Assembly: GCA_026415355.1 (NCBI GenBank)
Contig: JAOAHF010000009.1
Coordinates: 1 to 64,000, forward strand
Reading direction: 5' to 3'
DNA length: 64,000 bases
Source of the DNA: Brevinematales bacterium
GTDB lineage: Bacteria; Spirochaetota; Brevinematia; DTOW01
The notes below the pieces were generated by a model, which ran no database searches, had not been told where the DNA came from, and saw only the letters and a program-made list of their open reading frames with translations. The first letter of the stretch is position 1. Every line of letters starts with the position of its first letter. Position numbers and translations under genes: made by a program. This document shows, in pieces, positions 35,131 through 45,057 of the stretch.

Positions 35131-36919
35131 TGTAAGTCTATTTTTAGTGTTCTTTTAGCTTGCAGAAATTTTGGTACGAAACTTGCTCAACCGAATATGT
35201 ATTAGAATTTTGTTGTCTGAGGGAGGTTTCAGGGGTAAGATATGTTTTTGAAGTTGGTATTTACTGAGGAATTTGTAGTGGTTCTTATATGAGTGGTACT
35301 TCATCGAATTTAACTAATGGAGTTTTAGAGGTTGGTTATCCTGATGTTGCTTCTTTATATCAATGGAATTTGGAGTTGAGAGATTTTGAGTACTATAATG
35401 TATACTTTTATGTAGTTTAGGTGGATAGTAGATATGAAGGGGTACCGCAGGTATTTCTGACTAAAATTGATACTTATGGCAATATTATTTACTCGACGGA
35501 TATGGAAGTGTCTTTAATTGCTCTTACAAGTAGTAACTATCAAGATTTTGCTATGAGGCCAACAATCTCTGAGTGGAATGAGAATAACATATATGTATCG
35601 TTTGGTTTTTGTATCAGAGGTAATACGTGCGGGACATGTACTAGTAAGTGGTGAGATACAGGAAACAGTTTTATCTTTTTATGGGCCAGAAGAATAGATA
35701 ATAGATTTGGTGATCAATGAGCTATACTCTTGTTATTTGGAAAATTTCTTCTGCTGTAGATGCTAACGTTATGGATGTAGGAGTGGAGAAAAGATCCTAT
35801 GTTATTGTGAAGAACATGTGGGAGGTGAGGTAATTACGGTAAGAGGAACTAGGAGGTGATGATAACTGGAGTGTGAGGTATTTTACAAAATGTTGGTGGT
35901 ACATTTGTTATAAAGAGTGATGGTAACAAGGATCAGTGGGATATTACATATTACTCAAGTGCTACAAATGACATAACATCATATAGGGTTGGTTCAGGGT
36001 ACTATTTGTCATTTAATCCTTATTTCTATAACAGTACAGCTTGATTCTATTTACGATAGTGGTTTTTCTTTCAAGGTAGGATCTGAGTATATTTGGATGC
36101 TTACGTTTTGGGATGGTATAGTGAGAGTTGGATTAGGATATGATACTCTGCTATCAAAAGATTTAGGAATTCTTTCAGGTCTTGGAGGAGGATTTGATGT
36201 AACTTGGTATGGTGCAACGGTAAAGTACTTCCGACTATATCGTTAATACTAATACCTAAAGATGATACTAAAAGATAGTAAGGACTATAAGTTTATTAAC
36301 ATAAAGATAAATGTAGCTGACAACGTAGGAATAAAGCATTGGAGTTATGGGATAGTTGATAACAGTGATAATGTTGTTTATGGATATGGTATAACAAATG
36401 CAAAATCTCTACCTAAAGTGTCGAAAACTATAGAATGGGATGGTAAATCTCTAGTAGGATCACCTTATGTATGATGACATATATAAGTTAAAAGTTGTTG
36501 CTGTTGATGATGCTGAAAATCGATCTGAGAGACTTGAAAAAACATAATAATAAGCCCTTATCCTAGAAACATAATAGTTGGTTGTCGATAAACAAATTGT
36601 TACATCTCCTACCGATAAGGTTACTATTTCATCTTTTAGGGAGATTATAGATAATCTTTTGTCTTACAGGATAGTTATTATCTCTGATAAAACTGGGCGA
36701 ATAATAAGAGAGTTTAAGGAAATTGCTAATGTTAAGTTAACAAAAGATGGTAAAATTGCCAGAGGTAAGCCTCTTGAGTTTAGGAATATAGTATGTAACT
36801 TGAAAGATAACAGTGATGAATTAGTAGAGAAAGGAACATACATAATTCAAGAAGAATTTGAATTTGTTGATAATGTTTTAAGAAAGTCATTCTCTACTGA
36901 AATAAGAATGGAATATTAA
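35131..36919 (+). pseudogene. Decayed gene for a large exported protein
   Basis: Coding-like fragments continue in one direction through several frames. A lipobox-like start (FSVLLAC, near 35161) hits stops. SGTSSNLTNG...YFYVV runs into TAG at 35418 and resumes in the same frame with VDSRYEGVPQVFLTKIDTYGN. A shift follows 35640. A further fragment (NSTA/IYDSGFSFKV) breaks near 36040. ADNVGIKHWSYGIVD...GSPYV ends at 36472 but continues one base over as DDIYKLKVVAVDDAENRSERLE. The last fragment (36578-36919) has a FlgD/Ig-like ending, KGTYIIQEEFEF. At least five lesions, too many for sequencing error. The 5' limit is uncertain. The end overlaps the convergent rsbW-like gene by 4 bp. Confidence 0.75.
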
Positions 36920-37305
36920 TCATCAATGAATATCAGTATCTTTACGCATCTATTACTGTATTTGTACATAATAGATGAGGATATGTTATGACACATTCTT
37001 ACACCTAATCCTCTATATCTTTTATCGTGGTTACTGAAGTAAATTCTGGGATTTTTGATTTTTTGTATTAGGACTTCGAAATTTTTTGTATTAAATATGA
37101 GTAAAATTGATACTCTATTGGATCTTTTTCTTATACTTAGCTTTATATTTTTTGCGCTTGAGTGGTGATTTATGTTCTCAAAAATTTCAGTTAGTACTAT
37201 TGTTACTCTTCTTCTAGTTTTAGGTTTTAGCTTTATGTGATTTATTATATCGCTTATGCTATAGATTGATTCTGGCTTGTTAGGTATAGAAACATAGTAT
37301 TTCAT
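36916..37305 (-). CDS. RsbW/SpoIIAB-like HATPase (anti-sigma or switch kinase)
   Basis: 129 residues. N-box LTEIFENINHHS and G-box YRGLGVRMCHNISSSI of the GHKL ATPase fold. Such kinases phosphorylate a STAS antagonist on Ser and sequester a sigma factor or other partner. Start codon overlaps the stop of the STAS gene (ATGA), so the pair is translationally coupled and encodes binding partners. No sigma factor gene is adjacent. Confidence 0.8.
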   Translation of the reverse strand: MKYYVSIPNKPESIYSISDIINHIKLKPKTRRRVTIVLTEIFENINHHSSAKNIKLSIRKRSNRVSILLIFNTKNFEVLIQKIKNPRIYFSNHDKRYRGLGVRMCHNISSSIMYKYSNRCVKILIFIDD

Positions 37306-37631
37306 TTTATTTCTGATAATGAGGAGATTATGTTAAACATACTTTTGAATCCTGTGGAATTTATTGCTTCTAATACTATTGGTGAAGGAGATAGAATGTA
37401 TACTTTGAAATTTTTCTCTTCAGCTTTTTCAATAGCATACATTATAGTTCCAAGCCCTGCTGAAGATAAATTGTCAACCTCGCTTAAATCTATACAAACA
37501 CTTTTCTTTTCGATACTTTCGTATAACTGTTTTTGAAAATCATCGTAAGTGTAGGAGTTAATACTACCTTTGACCTTTATTACGTAATAGTTACCCTTAT
37601 CAGATATGTCCATAATTAGTTTCTTTTCCAT
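37302..37631 (-). CDS. STAS-domain anti-anti-sigma factor (RsbV-like)
   Basis: 109 residues forming a single STAS domain. The phospho-acceptor Ser is in DNLSSAGLGTIM. When dephosphorylated it would bind the HATPase encoded downstream. AAGGAGG precedes the ATG. It lies 23 nt downstream of the SpoIIE-type phosphatase that probably dephosphorylates it. Confidence 0.88.
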   Translation of the reverse strand: MEKKLIMDISDKGNYYVIKVKGSINSYTYDDFQKQLYESIEKKSVCIDLSEVDNLSSAGLGTIMYAIEKAEEKNFKVYILSPSPIVLEAINSTGFKSMFNIISSLSEIK

Positions 37632-37654
37632 AAAATACCTCCTTATATATTTTT

Positions 37655-39793
37655 TTATGGCATTCTAAAAATAAGTAAACTAATGTCATCTTTTATTTGT
37701 CTATTTGAGAACTCATACCAAGTATCAAATATCTTCGTAAGTATTTCGCTAGAGTATTTTTCACTGTTTTGTTTTATTATTTTTTCAACAGCAGATAGAT
37801 CAAATTGAGTGCCATCTATTGATGTAGCTTCTGTGAAGCCGTCTGTTGCTACTGCTATGATGTCACCTTTTTCAAGTGATACTTTTTTTACTTCAATTAG
37901 TTTTGATATGTCCTTAACAAAACCTAGCACTTTGCCTTCTCCTTGTATTTGTGCTACAGTACGGTTTTTTGAAGAGTAATACCAGATCACTGGTATTCCA
38001 TTGTTTATAAAGAACATACTCTTTTGAGAAATATCGACTATCATGAAAACTCCACTAAAGAAAGTACCTTTAGGTAAGTTTTCTTTTATTATCTTATTGA
38101 GTTCCGAGACAAGACTTTTGAAATTTATTTTTCTCCTTATAAGTGTTTGGATGGATGATTTTATAACAACCATTGACATACTTGCTGTTAGTCCTTTACC
38201 TGATATATCTCCTACTACTATTAAGTATTTGTCTTTTGAAAGTGCTATTATATCAACAAAATCTCCACCTAAACCACTACTCGACTTTGTTAGAAATTCC
38301 AAGTCTAGGATATTTCTATTGGGTTTGTTTATGTTTGAAACAAGGTTTTCTATTATGAATTTACTCATTTCTATTTCTCTTTTTACTGTTGTTGTTGTCT
38401 TTTGTTTTCTTTGATTTTTTAGGATATATCCGATGGTGAATAAATTTATATAGATTTCATTAAGGGTTTGATAGTCATAGTTATCATAAGGTGTACCGTT
38501 TTCTTTTTCACCGAGTGATATTACCATTATAATATGTTCTCCATCTTTTGCTAGTATTATTACCTCTGCATTTAGATCTTTAAAAAAGTTCAGAATTAAA
38601 TCTTCGTGTTGTTTTAGGAATGGATCAGAAATTACCTCTGATAGGAAAAAGATATTCTTATTCTTATAAGATGATAAAATATCAAATGCTTTATCACCTT
38701 TTTCGAGGTTCTTTAGAATATTGTTTTCAGAAAATATGTTTTCTAGTATTCCTACTTCGTTTTCGATAAAGATATTTATTTTAGATGATGATATATTCTC
38801 TTTGAGTGATTTGACTAAATGATTTACTATTTCGTGTTCTGACTTGTTTAGTTCCAAAGATGAAAGATCTTTTCTCAGTGTTTCTAAATAGTGTGATTTA
38901 AACTTTAGGATCTTCCTGATAAGTGTATCAATATATCTACTTACAAGTAGGATACTAGAAAATAAAATTAGTTCTATTATAGGAGTCATGTTTGAGGATA
39001 TAATGTTTTGCTTTGATAATGTGTTGAAAAGTGTACCACCTATTGTTCCAACTATTACTGTGAGCGTGATTATAGCTGCGGTATTATAGATTCCTGAAGA
39101 TATGTTGAAGAGTTTAGTTCTTGTTATAGCGTAAATGAGAGTACCGGCTAAAACAAAACTCGTTAATGGGGATAGATAGTAGAATTTGAATGTCTTAAAT
39201 ACCAATGGTATTATCATGGCAATTAGTACTGCTATTAGTAGTGATAAGGAAGTGCCGATAACTATCATGATCATTTGTAGTTTGTGTATTCTTTCTTTCA
39301 TTTTGAAAGCTCTGATAATACCTATTATTGATGATGCCATCAATAATGAAGAAGCTAATACCGAAGAAAGAGAATAGTACTTTCCTTCAATTCTAAATAG
39401 AACTCCTTCTTTTAGTGTTGCTCCTATGAATATCAAGTTTGTGAAGAATGTAAAGTATATTGCTATTATAGCTACTATTACCAGTAGTATATCAATTATT
39501 GGGAGATTGCGTTCTTTTGGAAAAGTTAAAATTAATCTAAAGATTGCTAGATTGTCTAAGACCATAAAGGTAAACGTCACTCGAAGTGATATGTTAGTTA
39601 TATCAAATAACTCGAGTTTGGCCGTATCCCAGGATACTGATACAAATAGAGTTATGAATGAAGAAAAGAGTACAATTAACAAAATTAGCCTTGTGTTGAT
39701 GAATTTTAATATAGCTGGTGTTTTGATAATAAGGTACCATATCATTATTTGGAGAATTATGAAAGTTGTGTAACCTACTAATGATTCGCTCAT
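37655..39793 (-). CDS. Membrane SpoIIE/PP2C phosphatase with 7TM-like sensor and GAF region
   Basis: 712 residues. About nine hydrophobic helices (1-300) are followed by a GAF-like domain (about 310-460) and a C-terminal PP2C/SpoIIE domain (about 490-710). The metal-binding motifs are GGDFVDIIAL and VVGDISGKGLTASMSM, then ATDGFTEA near the end. It would dephosphorylate the STAS protein in response to a membrane signal. Four nt after the preceding SpoIIE gene; part of the partner-switching operon. Confidence 0.88.
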   Translation of the reverse strand: MSESLVGYTTFIILQIMIWYLIIKTPAILKFINTRLILLIVLFSSFITLFVSVSWDTAKLELFDITNISLRVTFTFMVLDNLAIFRLILTFPKERNLPIIDILLVIVAIIAIYFTFFTNLIFIGATLKEGVLFRIEGKYYSLSSVLASSLLMASSIIGIIRAFKMKERIHKLQMIMIVIGTSLSLLIAVLIAMIIPLVFKTFKFYYLSPLTSFVLAGTLIYAITRTKLFNISSGIYNTAAIITLTVIVGTIGGTLFNTLSKQNIISSNMTPIIELILFSSILLVSRYIDTLIRKILKFKSHYLETLRKDLSSLELNKSEHEIVNHLVKSLKENISSSKINIFIENEVGILENIFSENNILKNLEKGDKAFDILSSYKNKNIFFLSEVISDPFLKQHEDLILNFFKDLNAEVIILAKDGEHIIMVISLGEKENGTPYDNYDYQTLNEIYINLFTIGYILKNQRKQKTTTTVKREIEMSKFIIENLVSNINKPNRNILDLEFLTKSSSGLGGDFVDIIALSKDKYLIVVGDISGKGLTASMSMVVIKSSIQTLIRRKINFKSLVSELNKIIKENLPKGTFFSGVFMIVDISQKSMFFINNGIPVIWYYSSKNRTVAQIQGEGKVLGFVKDISKLIEVKKVSLEKGDIIAVATDGFTEATSIDGTQFDLSAVEKIIKQNSEKYSSEILTKIFDTWYEFSNRQIKDDISLLIFRMP

Positions 39794-39797
39794 ACCT

Positions 39798-41153
39798 CTA
39801 CTCCTTTTTTAATATAACGTATGTTATATCGTCAGATTGTTTTGTACCGGAGATAAATTCTTCAACATCTTTAGCAATTCTGTTTACTATTTCACCTGAT
39901 TTTAGTTCTTTTGAGTTTAGTAAGATTTCTTTTAATCTATCTGTATCTTGGTATTCGACATCTTTCTTGTCTCTAGCTTCTGTCAGACCATCAGATGTTA
40001 TTAGTAATAAATCTCCTTTCTTTAGCTCAATTTTAGTAGTTTCAAACTCTGGTAGCTCTATTATACCTACTATAGGTGCATTTGATGGGAAGGTTGTAAT
40101 TTGATTTTCTCTTACAAGTATTGCTTTTGGCATGGCACAGTTTATAAATTCAAATGTATTATTGTGAATATCATACTTTCCAAGAAATATTGTTGTGTAT
40201 TTACCTTCGAAGTTCAGTACCTTTATGACCTTATCTACTTCGTATAGTATATCCTTTAAAGAGTTTTCTTTATTTATTTTTATTGTGTTTATTATCACTG
40301 CCATAAGTAATGATGCATTAAGCCCTTTACCTGCTACATCACCTATGACAAATAAATACTCTTTTCCTTCTTTGGTAGGTAGTATGTAATAATAGTCACC
40401 ACTTACGTTTACAAGAGGTTTGAAAAAAACGCTTACATCTAGTCCATCTATTTGTGGTAGTTTGTCGGGTAAGAAGAATTTTTGAATTTGAGATAATAAT
40501 TCCCATTCATGTGTTAGAGCCGATACTTCGAACATTTTTTCGACTATGTCTCTTCTTTTTGTGAAGTCTCTTAATCTATTGTATATTTCTGTTATTAGGG
40601 TTTTGTTTATGAGTGAAATGTATTTTGAAATAATGTAGATAGTAGTTTGATTGTTTGTTATGGAAACTGCTATTTCGTATCGAGGTGCGTTTTCTTTTAT
40701 CTCGTTATATGTTATAATTTTTATACCCTCTGTTTTGTCTATCGAAGTTATTGATTTTAGTATTTTTTCATCTTCTAGAAACCTAGAATGAGTTTTGTAG
40801 ACTATTCTGCCTTTGTCTTCTAAGATAACGGAAAACCCAGCTTCTGCTTCAAGATATGTCTTTATATTTTCAACTAGTGTATCATTCGATATTGTTAGCT
40901 CTAGGTATGTAAGGAATCTTGAAACAGGTTCATTCCACTTATTGTTTACTATTGTATTTAGAAGAGTATTGAAAATTAAAGATGATATGTAGTTGGAGAT
41001 AAAGTACAAGGTTGTAATTGATAAACCGTTTACAATAATAAATTGAAGAGTATTTAGTTGTGTAGTGTAGTTTAGTATTATGTAGAAAATTAAGAACGTT
41101 ACTATTATTGATAGCCCTAATGAGAAATATTTTAGAGTCTTGAAACCATCCAT
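39798..41153 (-). CDS. Membrane SpoIIE/PP2C phosphatase
   Basis: 451 residues. Two N-terminal membrane helices (about 10-60), a GAF-like middle (about 90-200), and a C-terminal SpoIIE domain with VSGDYYYIL, VIGDVAGKGLNASLLMAV and TSDGLTEARD. First gene of the four-gene signalling operon. Two phosphatases would let two stimuli feed the same STAS/kinase pair. No clear Shine-Dalgarno sequence or consensus promoter was found upstream. Confidence 0.88.
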   Translation of the reverse strand: MDGFKTLKYFSLGLSIIVTFLIFYIILNYTTQLNTLQFIIVNGLSITTLYFISNYISSLIFNTLLNTIVNNKWNEPVSRFLTYLELTISNDTLVENIKTYLEAEAGFSVILEDKGRIVYKTHSRFLEDEKILKSITSIDKTEGIKIITYNEIKENAPRYEIAVSITNNQTTIYIISKYISLINKTLITEIYNRLRDFTKRRDIVEKMFEVSALTHEWELLSQIQKFFLPDKLPQIDGLDVSVFFKPLVNVSGDYYYILPTKEGKEYLFVIGDVAGKGLNASLLMAVIINTIKINKENSLKDILYEVDKVIKVLNFEGKYTTIFLGKYDIHNNTFEFINCAMPKAILVRENQITTFPSNAPIVGIIELPEFETTKIELKKGDLLLITSDGLTEARDKKDVEYQDTDRLKEILLNSKELKSGEIVNRIAKDVEEFISGTKQSDDITYVILKKE

Positions 41154-41463
41154 TGTAATACGTTTTGATTGTATAAGTTTTTGCTTAAAATTTCAACAAA
41201 AGATCTGAAGTTTTTAGTAAAGTTTAGTAGGAATTGATGAGGATAAGTTTTTATTGCTTTGTAAAGTAGAGACAGAAGATTACAAGCAGGAAAGATATAA
41301 ATTACTCTGTCAAAGAAACTTTTACTTGATCTTTCACATAAGGTTATAAGAGAGGTAAAAGAAGTAGTTCTTTCAATCATTACTATGACCAAACTCTATT
41401 ATTGATCTCTTACTGAAGATTCAGGTAGAATGATATTCAGGATGTTATTTATAATTTCCGAAT
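41154..41463. other. Divergent intergenic region between spoIIE-like gene and prfB
   Basis: Only the prfB -10 box (TATAAT, 41450-41455) is recognised. An open minus-strand frame of 86 codons here is not credible (see rejected items). Confidence 0.4.
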
Positions 41464-42567
41464 ATGGGTTTGATTGAAAGATCTAAGGAGGTAGTGGATA
41501 GAGTTAACAAGAACATCGAGATATTGAAGATAGATAGAAAGATTGAGAGGATAGAAGAGATATCATCATTACTCTCTGATGCTTATTCTAAAAATGATAT
41601 TCAGACAGCTTCGAATCTTTTGATAGAGCAGACAAATTTAAAACGAGAGGTTGATAAGTGGATTAACTTAAGGAAGGAAGCTGAGGATATACTTAATATC
41701 TCTAAGGAAGCTGATAATATGAATGATGAGTCACTTTTGAAGGAAATAGAGAAAAGTATTCTGTTGATTGAGAGAAAACTTGATGAATATGAAGTTGAGA
41801 AGTTTTTTGATAAAGACATTGATAATAGTAATTGCTTTTTAAACATACATCCTGGTGCCGGAGGAGTTGAGTCTTGTGATTGGGCTTCAATGCTTTATAG
41901 GATGTATGTGAGGTTTTTAACAAGAAAGGGATTTAGTTTTGAGGTTGTTGATTTTTTGCCAGATGATGTGGCGGGAATAAAAGATGTTACTATATACGTC
42001 AAGGGAGAATATGCTTTTGGTTATCTTAAATCAGAAACAGGGATACACAGACTTGTTAGAATATCACCGTTTGATGCTTCGAAAAGGAGACATACTTCTT
42101 TTGCTTCTGTTCATGTGATACCAGAGTTAAAGGATGATACTAAAATTGTAATAGATCCTTCAGAGTTGAAAATAGAAACATTTAGAGCAAGTGGTAAAGG
42201 TGGTCAACATGTTAACAAAACAGAATCTGCAGTAAGAATAACCCATATTCCTACAGGTATAGTTGTTTCAATACAAAGTGAAAGATCTCAGTTACAAAAC
42301 AAAGAAATTGCTCTTAAGATACTAAAGTCAAAGCTTTATGAGTTGAGAGAAAAAGAGATAAAGGAAAGGCAAGAAGAAGTATCTGGTGAAAAAAAGAATA
42401 TATCATGGGGTAATCAAATAAGAAGTTATATACTTCATCCGTATAATTCTGTAAAGGATCATAGGACTGGAGTTGAAACATCAAATACATCAGCAGTTTT
42501 GGATGGAGAAATAGATGAGTTTATAAGCTCCTACATAAAGTGGTCTTACTTAAATAAGGTAAAATAA
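41464..42567 (+). CDS. prfB: Peptide chain release factor 2
   Basis: 367 residues. The class-2 tripeptide SPF ([15 protein letters not shown]) recognises UGA/UAA, and [16 protein letters not shown] holds the GGQ peptidyl-tRNA hydrolysis motif. The early region that carries the programmed frameshift in many bacteria is continuous here. TATAAT lies 8 nt before the ATG without a Shine-Dalgarno sequence, so the mRNA may be leaderless. Followed after 2 nt by the TRIC-family gene. Confidence 0.95.
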   Translation: MGLIERSKEVVDRVNKNIEILKIDRKIERIEEISSLLSDAYSKNDIQTASNLLIEQTNLKREVDKWINLRKEAEDILNISKEADNMNDESLLKEIEKSILLIERKLDEYEVEKFFDKDIDNSNCFLNIHPGAGGVESCDWASMLYRMYVRFLTRKGFSFEVVDFLPDDVAGIKDVTIYVKGEYAFGYLKSETGIHRLVRISPFDASKRRHTSFASVHVIPELKDDTKIVIDPSELKIETFRASGKGGQHVNKTESAVRITHIPTGIVVSIQSERSQLQNKEIALKILKSKLYELREKEIKERQEEVSGEKKNISWGNQIRSYILHPYNSVKDHRTGVETSNTSAVLDGEIDEFISSYIKWSYLNKVK

Positions 42568-42569
42568 AT

Positions 42570-43169
42570 ATGAACACTTTGTATTTTTTTGATCTTTTTG
42601 GAACTTTTGTTTTTTCTGCAACGGGTGCTATAAGGGGTATTGAAAAAAAACTGGATTTGTTTGGCATTTTTGTTGTTAGTTTTCTTACAGCAGTTGGGGG
42701 TGGTACAATAAGGGATATAATTATAAACAAAATCCCCTTCTATTTCTATGACCTTAACTATACTGTGTTTATACTGCTTGGAATGGTTTCCGTAATAGTT
42801 TTTAGAAATGTTGTTGAGAGGTATAGAAGTATATTGGTTTATCTTGATGCTATTGGTTTGGGGGTATTTAGTGTAATAGGTGCAGAAAAAGGTATGACTT
42901 CTAATCTTCCAGAGGTAGGCGTTATTATAGTTGGTTTGATAACAGGTATAGGTGGTGGAATACTTAGAGATGTTTTAGTGAAGGAAATACCGTTTGTGTT
43001 GGAAAAAGAGATATATGCAACAGCAAGTATACTAGGACTTGTATTGTTTGTATTACTTGTAAAATTTTCTACTATACCTTTCATATTTATTGTTTGGATT
43101 AGTATAGGGGTTATTGTTGGAGTAAGAATAATGTCTTATTTGCTTAATATTAACCTTCCAAAGGTTTAG
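42570..43169 (+). CDS. TRIC-family (UPF0126/YicG) membrane channel
   Basis: 199 residues, seven hydrophobic helices. Two repeated halves with FVFSATGAIRG and the glycine-rich GGGTIRDIIINKIPF, repeated as GIGGGILRDVLVKEIPF. Family members are trimeric cation channels related to eukaryotic TRIC; some have been linked to glycine transport. It starts 2 nt after prfB and is probably co-transcribed. Confidence 0.9.
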   Translation: MNTLYFFDLFGTFVFSATGAIRGIEKKLDLFGIFVVSFLTAVGGGTIRDIIINKIPFYFYDLNYTVFILLGMVSVIVFRNVVERYRSILVYLDAIGLGVFSVIGAEKGMTSNLPEVGVIIVGLITGIGGGILRDVLVKEIPFVLEKEIYATASILGLVLFVLLVKFSTIPFIFIVWISIGVIVGVRIMSYLLNINLPKV

Positions 43170-43470
43170 GTTGCTTTTGAAAGATTCCTTTATGATGCTT
43201 ATAAGTGTGTTGATAAGGTACAAAGGTAGTTTTTCTAGTTAAGTTGAATTATTTGTGGAATTAAACTTTTTTCTAACCAAAATATATTGTCTGTTAAGTT
43301 TTAGAATTAATTAAATCTGAAATGTCAATTTGAATATTTGCTCAGATTTAGGGTTTAATTTTATTCCAAACGTTTAGGATGATGTGAATTTATTTTTTGG
43401 ATTTTGGGTATAGATCTCAGTTTTACTTTTTGTTTTTCTTTATTTAAAATAATATATCCTAGGAGGACTT
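43170..43470. other. Intergenic region before cimA
   Basis: T-rich sequence with a TTGAATATTT near 43331 and TAATATAT boxes near 43451-43457, but no promoter of convincing spacing and no attenuator or T-box structure that I can identify. Confidence 0.35.
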
Positions 43471-45051
43471 ATGGAAGATAAGGTAATATACATCTACGAT
43501 ACGACAATGAGAGATGGTAGGCAAGGAGAGAGTGTTGATTTTTCTGTTATGGATATGCTTACTCTTACGAAGGTATTGGATGATTTTGGTGTTGATTATA
43601 TAGAGGGAGGATGGCCTGCGTCTAATCCGAAAGATAGAACATTTTTTGAAGAGGTTAGAAAGCTTGAACTGAAAAATGCTAAAATATGTGCTTTTGGGAG
43701 TACAAGACATGCTAAGAATTCTGTTAAAGAAGATACTAATGTAAGAGAGCTCATAAATTCGCAGACTCCAGTTGTAACTATATTTGGAAAATCTTGGGAT
43801 TTACATGTTTATAAAGTTTTTAACATAAGTCTTGAGCAAAACTTAGAAATGATATACGACACTATAGCGTATTTAAAAGATAGTGGTAAAGAAGTTATAT
43901 ACGATGCGGAACATTTCTTTGATGGTTTTAAGGATAACCCTGATTATGCCCTTAAGACTTTGATGATGGCTGAAAAAGCAGGAGCTGATAATATATCTCT
44001 GGCTGATACCAATGGAGGTACTTTGCCTTCAGAGATTAGAGAGATTATTAAATCTGTTAGAGAGGTTATAAAGACACCTTTAGGCATACACGCGCATAAT
44101 GATAGTGAGTTAGGAGTTGCGAATTCTCTGCAGGCCGTTGAAAGTGGAGTAGTATTGGTGCAAGGTACTATAAATGGATTTGGAGAGAGATGTGGTAATG
44201 CTAATCTTATCTCAATAATACCATCTTTGATACTCAAGATGGGTAAGAAATTGAATAAAGTCGATAAAGAGAAATTGAAGAAGTTAAGAGATATATCAAT
44301 GTTTGTTTATGATCTAGTTAATCTACCGCCAAACGAAAGACAACCTTTTGTGGGAGCTAGTGCTTTTGCCCATAAGGGTGGGGTTCATGTAAATGCTGTT
44401 CAAAAGGATCCTAGGACCTATGAGCATATTGATCCAGAGTTAGTTGGTAATGTAAGAAGAATACTTATATCAGAGCAGGCAGGTAGAAGTAATGTATTAA
44501 CAAAAATAAAAAATATAGAAGATCTAAAACACATAGCGGACGATGATGGAATGTTAAAATTAGTTTTGGAGAAGGTTAAAAACCTTGAAAGTCAGGGGTA
44601 TAGTTTTGAAAGTTCAGAGGCATCTTTTGAATTGCTCGTTAGAGATACAATAGGTAGCAGAGTTGAATTTTTTGAATGTGTTAGTTTTACTGTTAACGTT
44701 TTGAAGAATGGCGATAACTTTATAAATGATGCACTTGTCAAAATAAGGGTTAAAGATAATCTTGAAATAACAGCAGATGAAGGGGATGGACCTGTCAATG
44801 CTCTTGATAGAGCATTAAGAAAGGGTCTTGTAAAATTCTATCCAAATATCAACAATCTTATGCTTATAGACTATAAGGTTAGGATAATAAATCCAAAAGA
44901 AGGATCTGCTGCTAAAATAAGGGTTTTGACGGAGTTTAAATATGATAACACTACTTTCACTACTATAGGTGTTTCTGAAAATATAATAGATGCTAGTTTC
45001 CAAGCAATAACCGATGCTTTTAGATATTTCTTACTAAAACATTCTTCCTGA
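43471..45051 (+). CDS. cimA: (R)-citramalate synthase
   Basis: 526 residues. HMGL-type TIM barrel with the catalytic YDTTMRDGRQGE, GGWPASNPKD, the metal-binding GIHAHNDSELGVANS, and GTINGFGERCGNANL. The C-terminal LeuA-dimer regulatory domain spans about 390-525. It condenses pyruvate and acetyl-CoA to citramalate, the threonine-independent route to isoleucine. The YDTTMRDG and long barrel fit CimA better than LeuA. AGGAGG is upstream. Confidence 0.92.
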   Translation: MEDKVIYIYDTTMRDGRQGESVDFSVMDMLTLTKVLDDFGVDYIEGGWPASNPKDRTFFEEVRKLELKNAKICAFGSTRHAKNSVKEDTNVRELINSQTPVVTIFGKSWDLHVYKVFNISLEQNLEMIYDTIAYLKDSGKEVIYDAEHFFDGFKDNPDYALKTLMMAEKAGADNISLADTNGGTLPSEIREIIKSVREVIKTPLGIHAHNDSELGVANSLQAVESGVVLVQGTINGFGERCGNANLISIIPSLILKMGKKLNKVDKEKLKKLRDISMFVYDLVNLPPNERQPFVGASAFAHKGGVHVNAVQKDPRTYEHIDPELVGNVRRILISEQAGRSNVLTKIKNIEDLKHIADDDGMLKLVLEKVKNLESQGYSFESSEASFELLVRDTIGSRVEFFECVSFTVNVLKNGDNFINDALVKIRVKDNLEITADEGDGPVNALDRALRKGLVKFYPNINNLMLIDYKVRIINPKEGSAAKIRVLTEFKYDNTTFTTIGVSENIIDASFQAITDAFRYFLLKHSS

Positions 45052-45057
45052 CATGTT

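Noticed and set aside
41132-41392. Minus-strand open frame of 86 codons upstream of the SpoIIE gene
   Set aside because: Overlaps the start of the SpoIIE gene, has no ribosome site and no recognisable domain; composition does not look like its neighbours.
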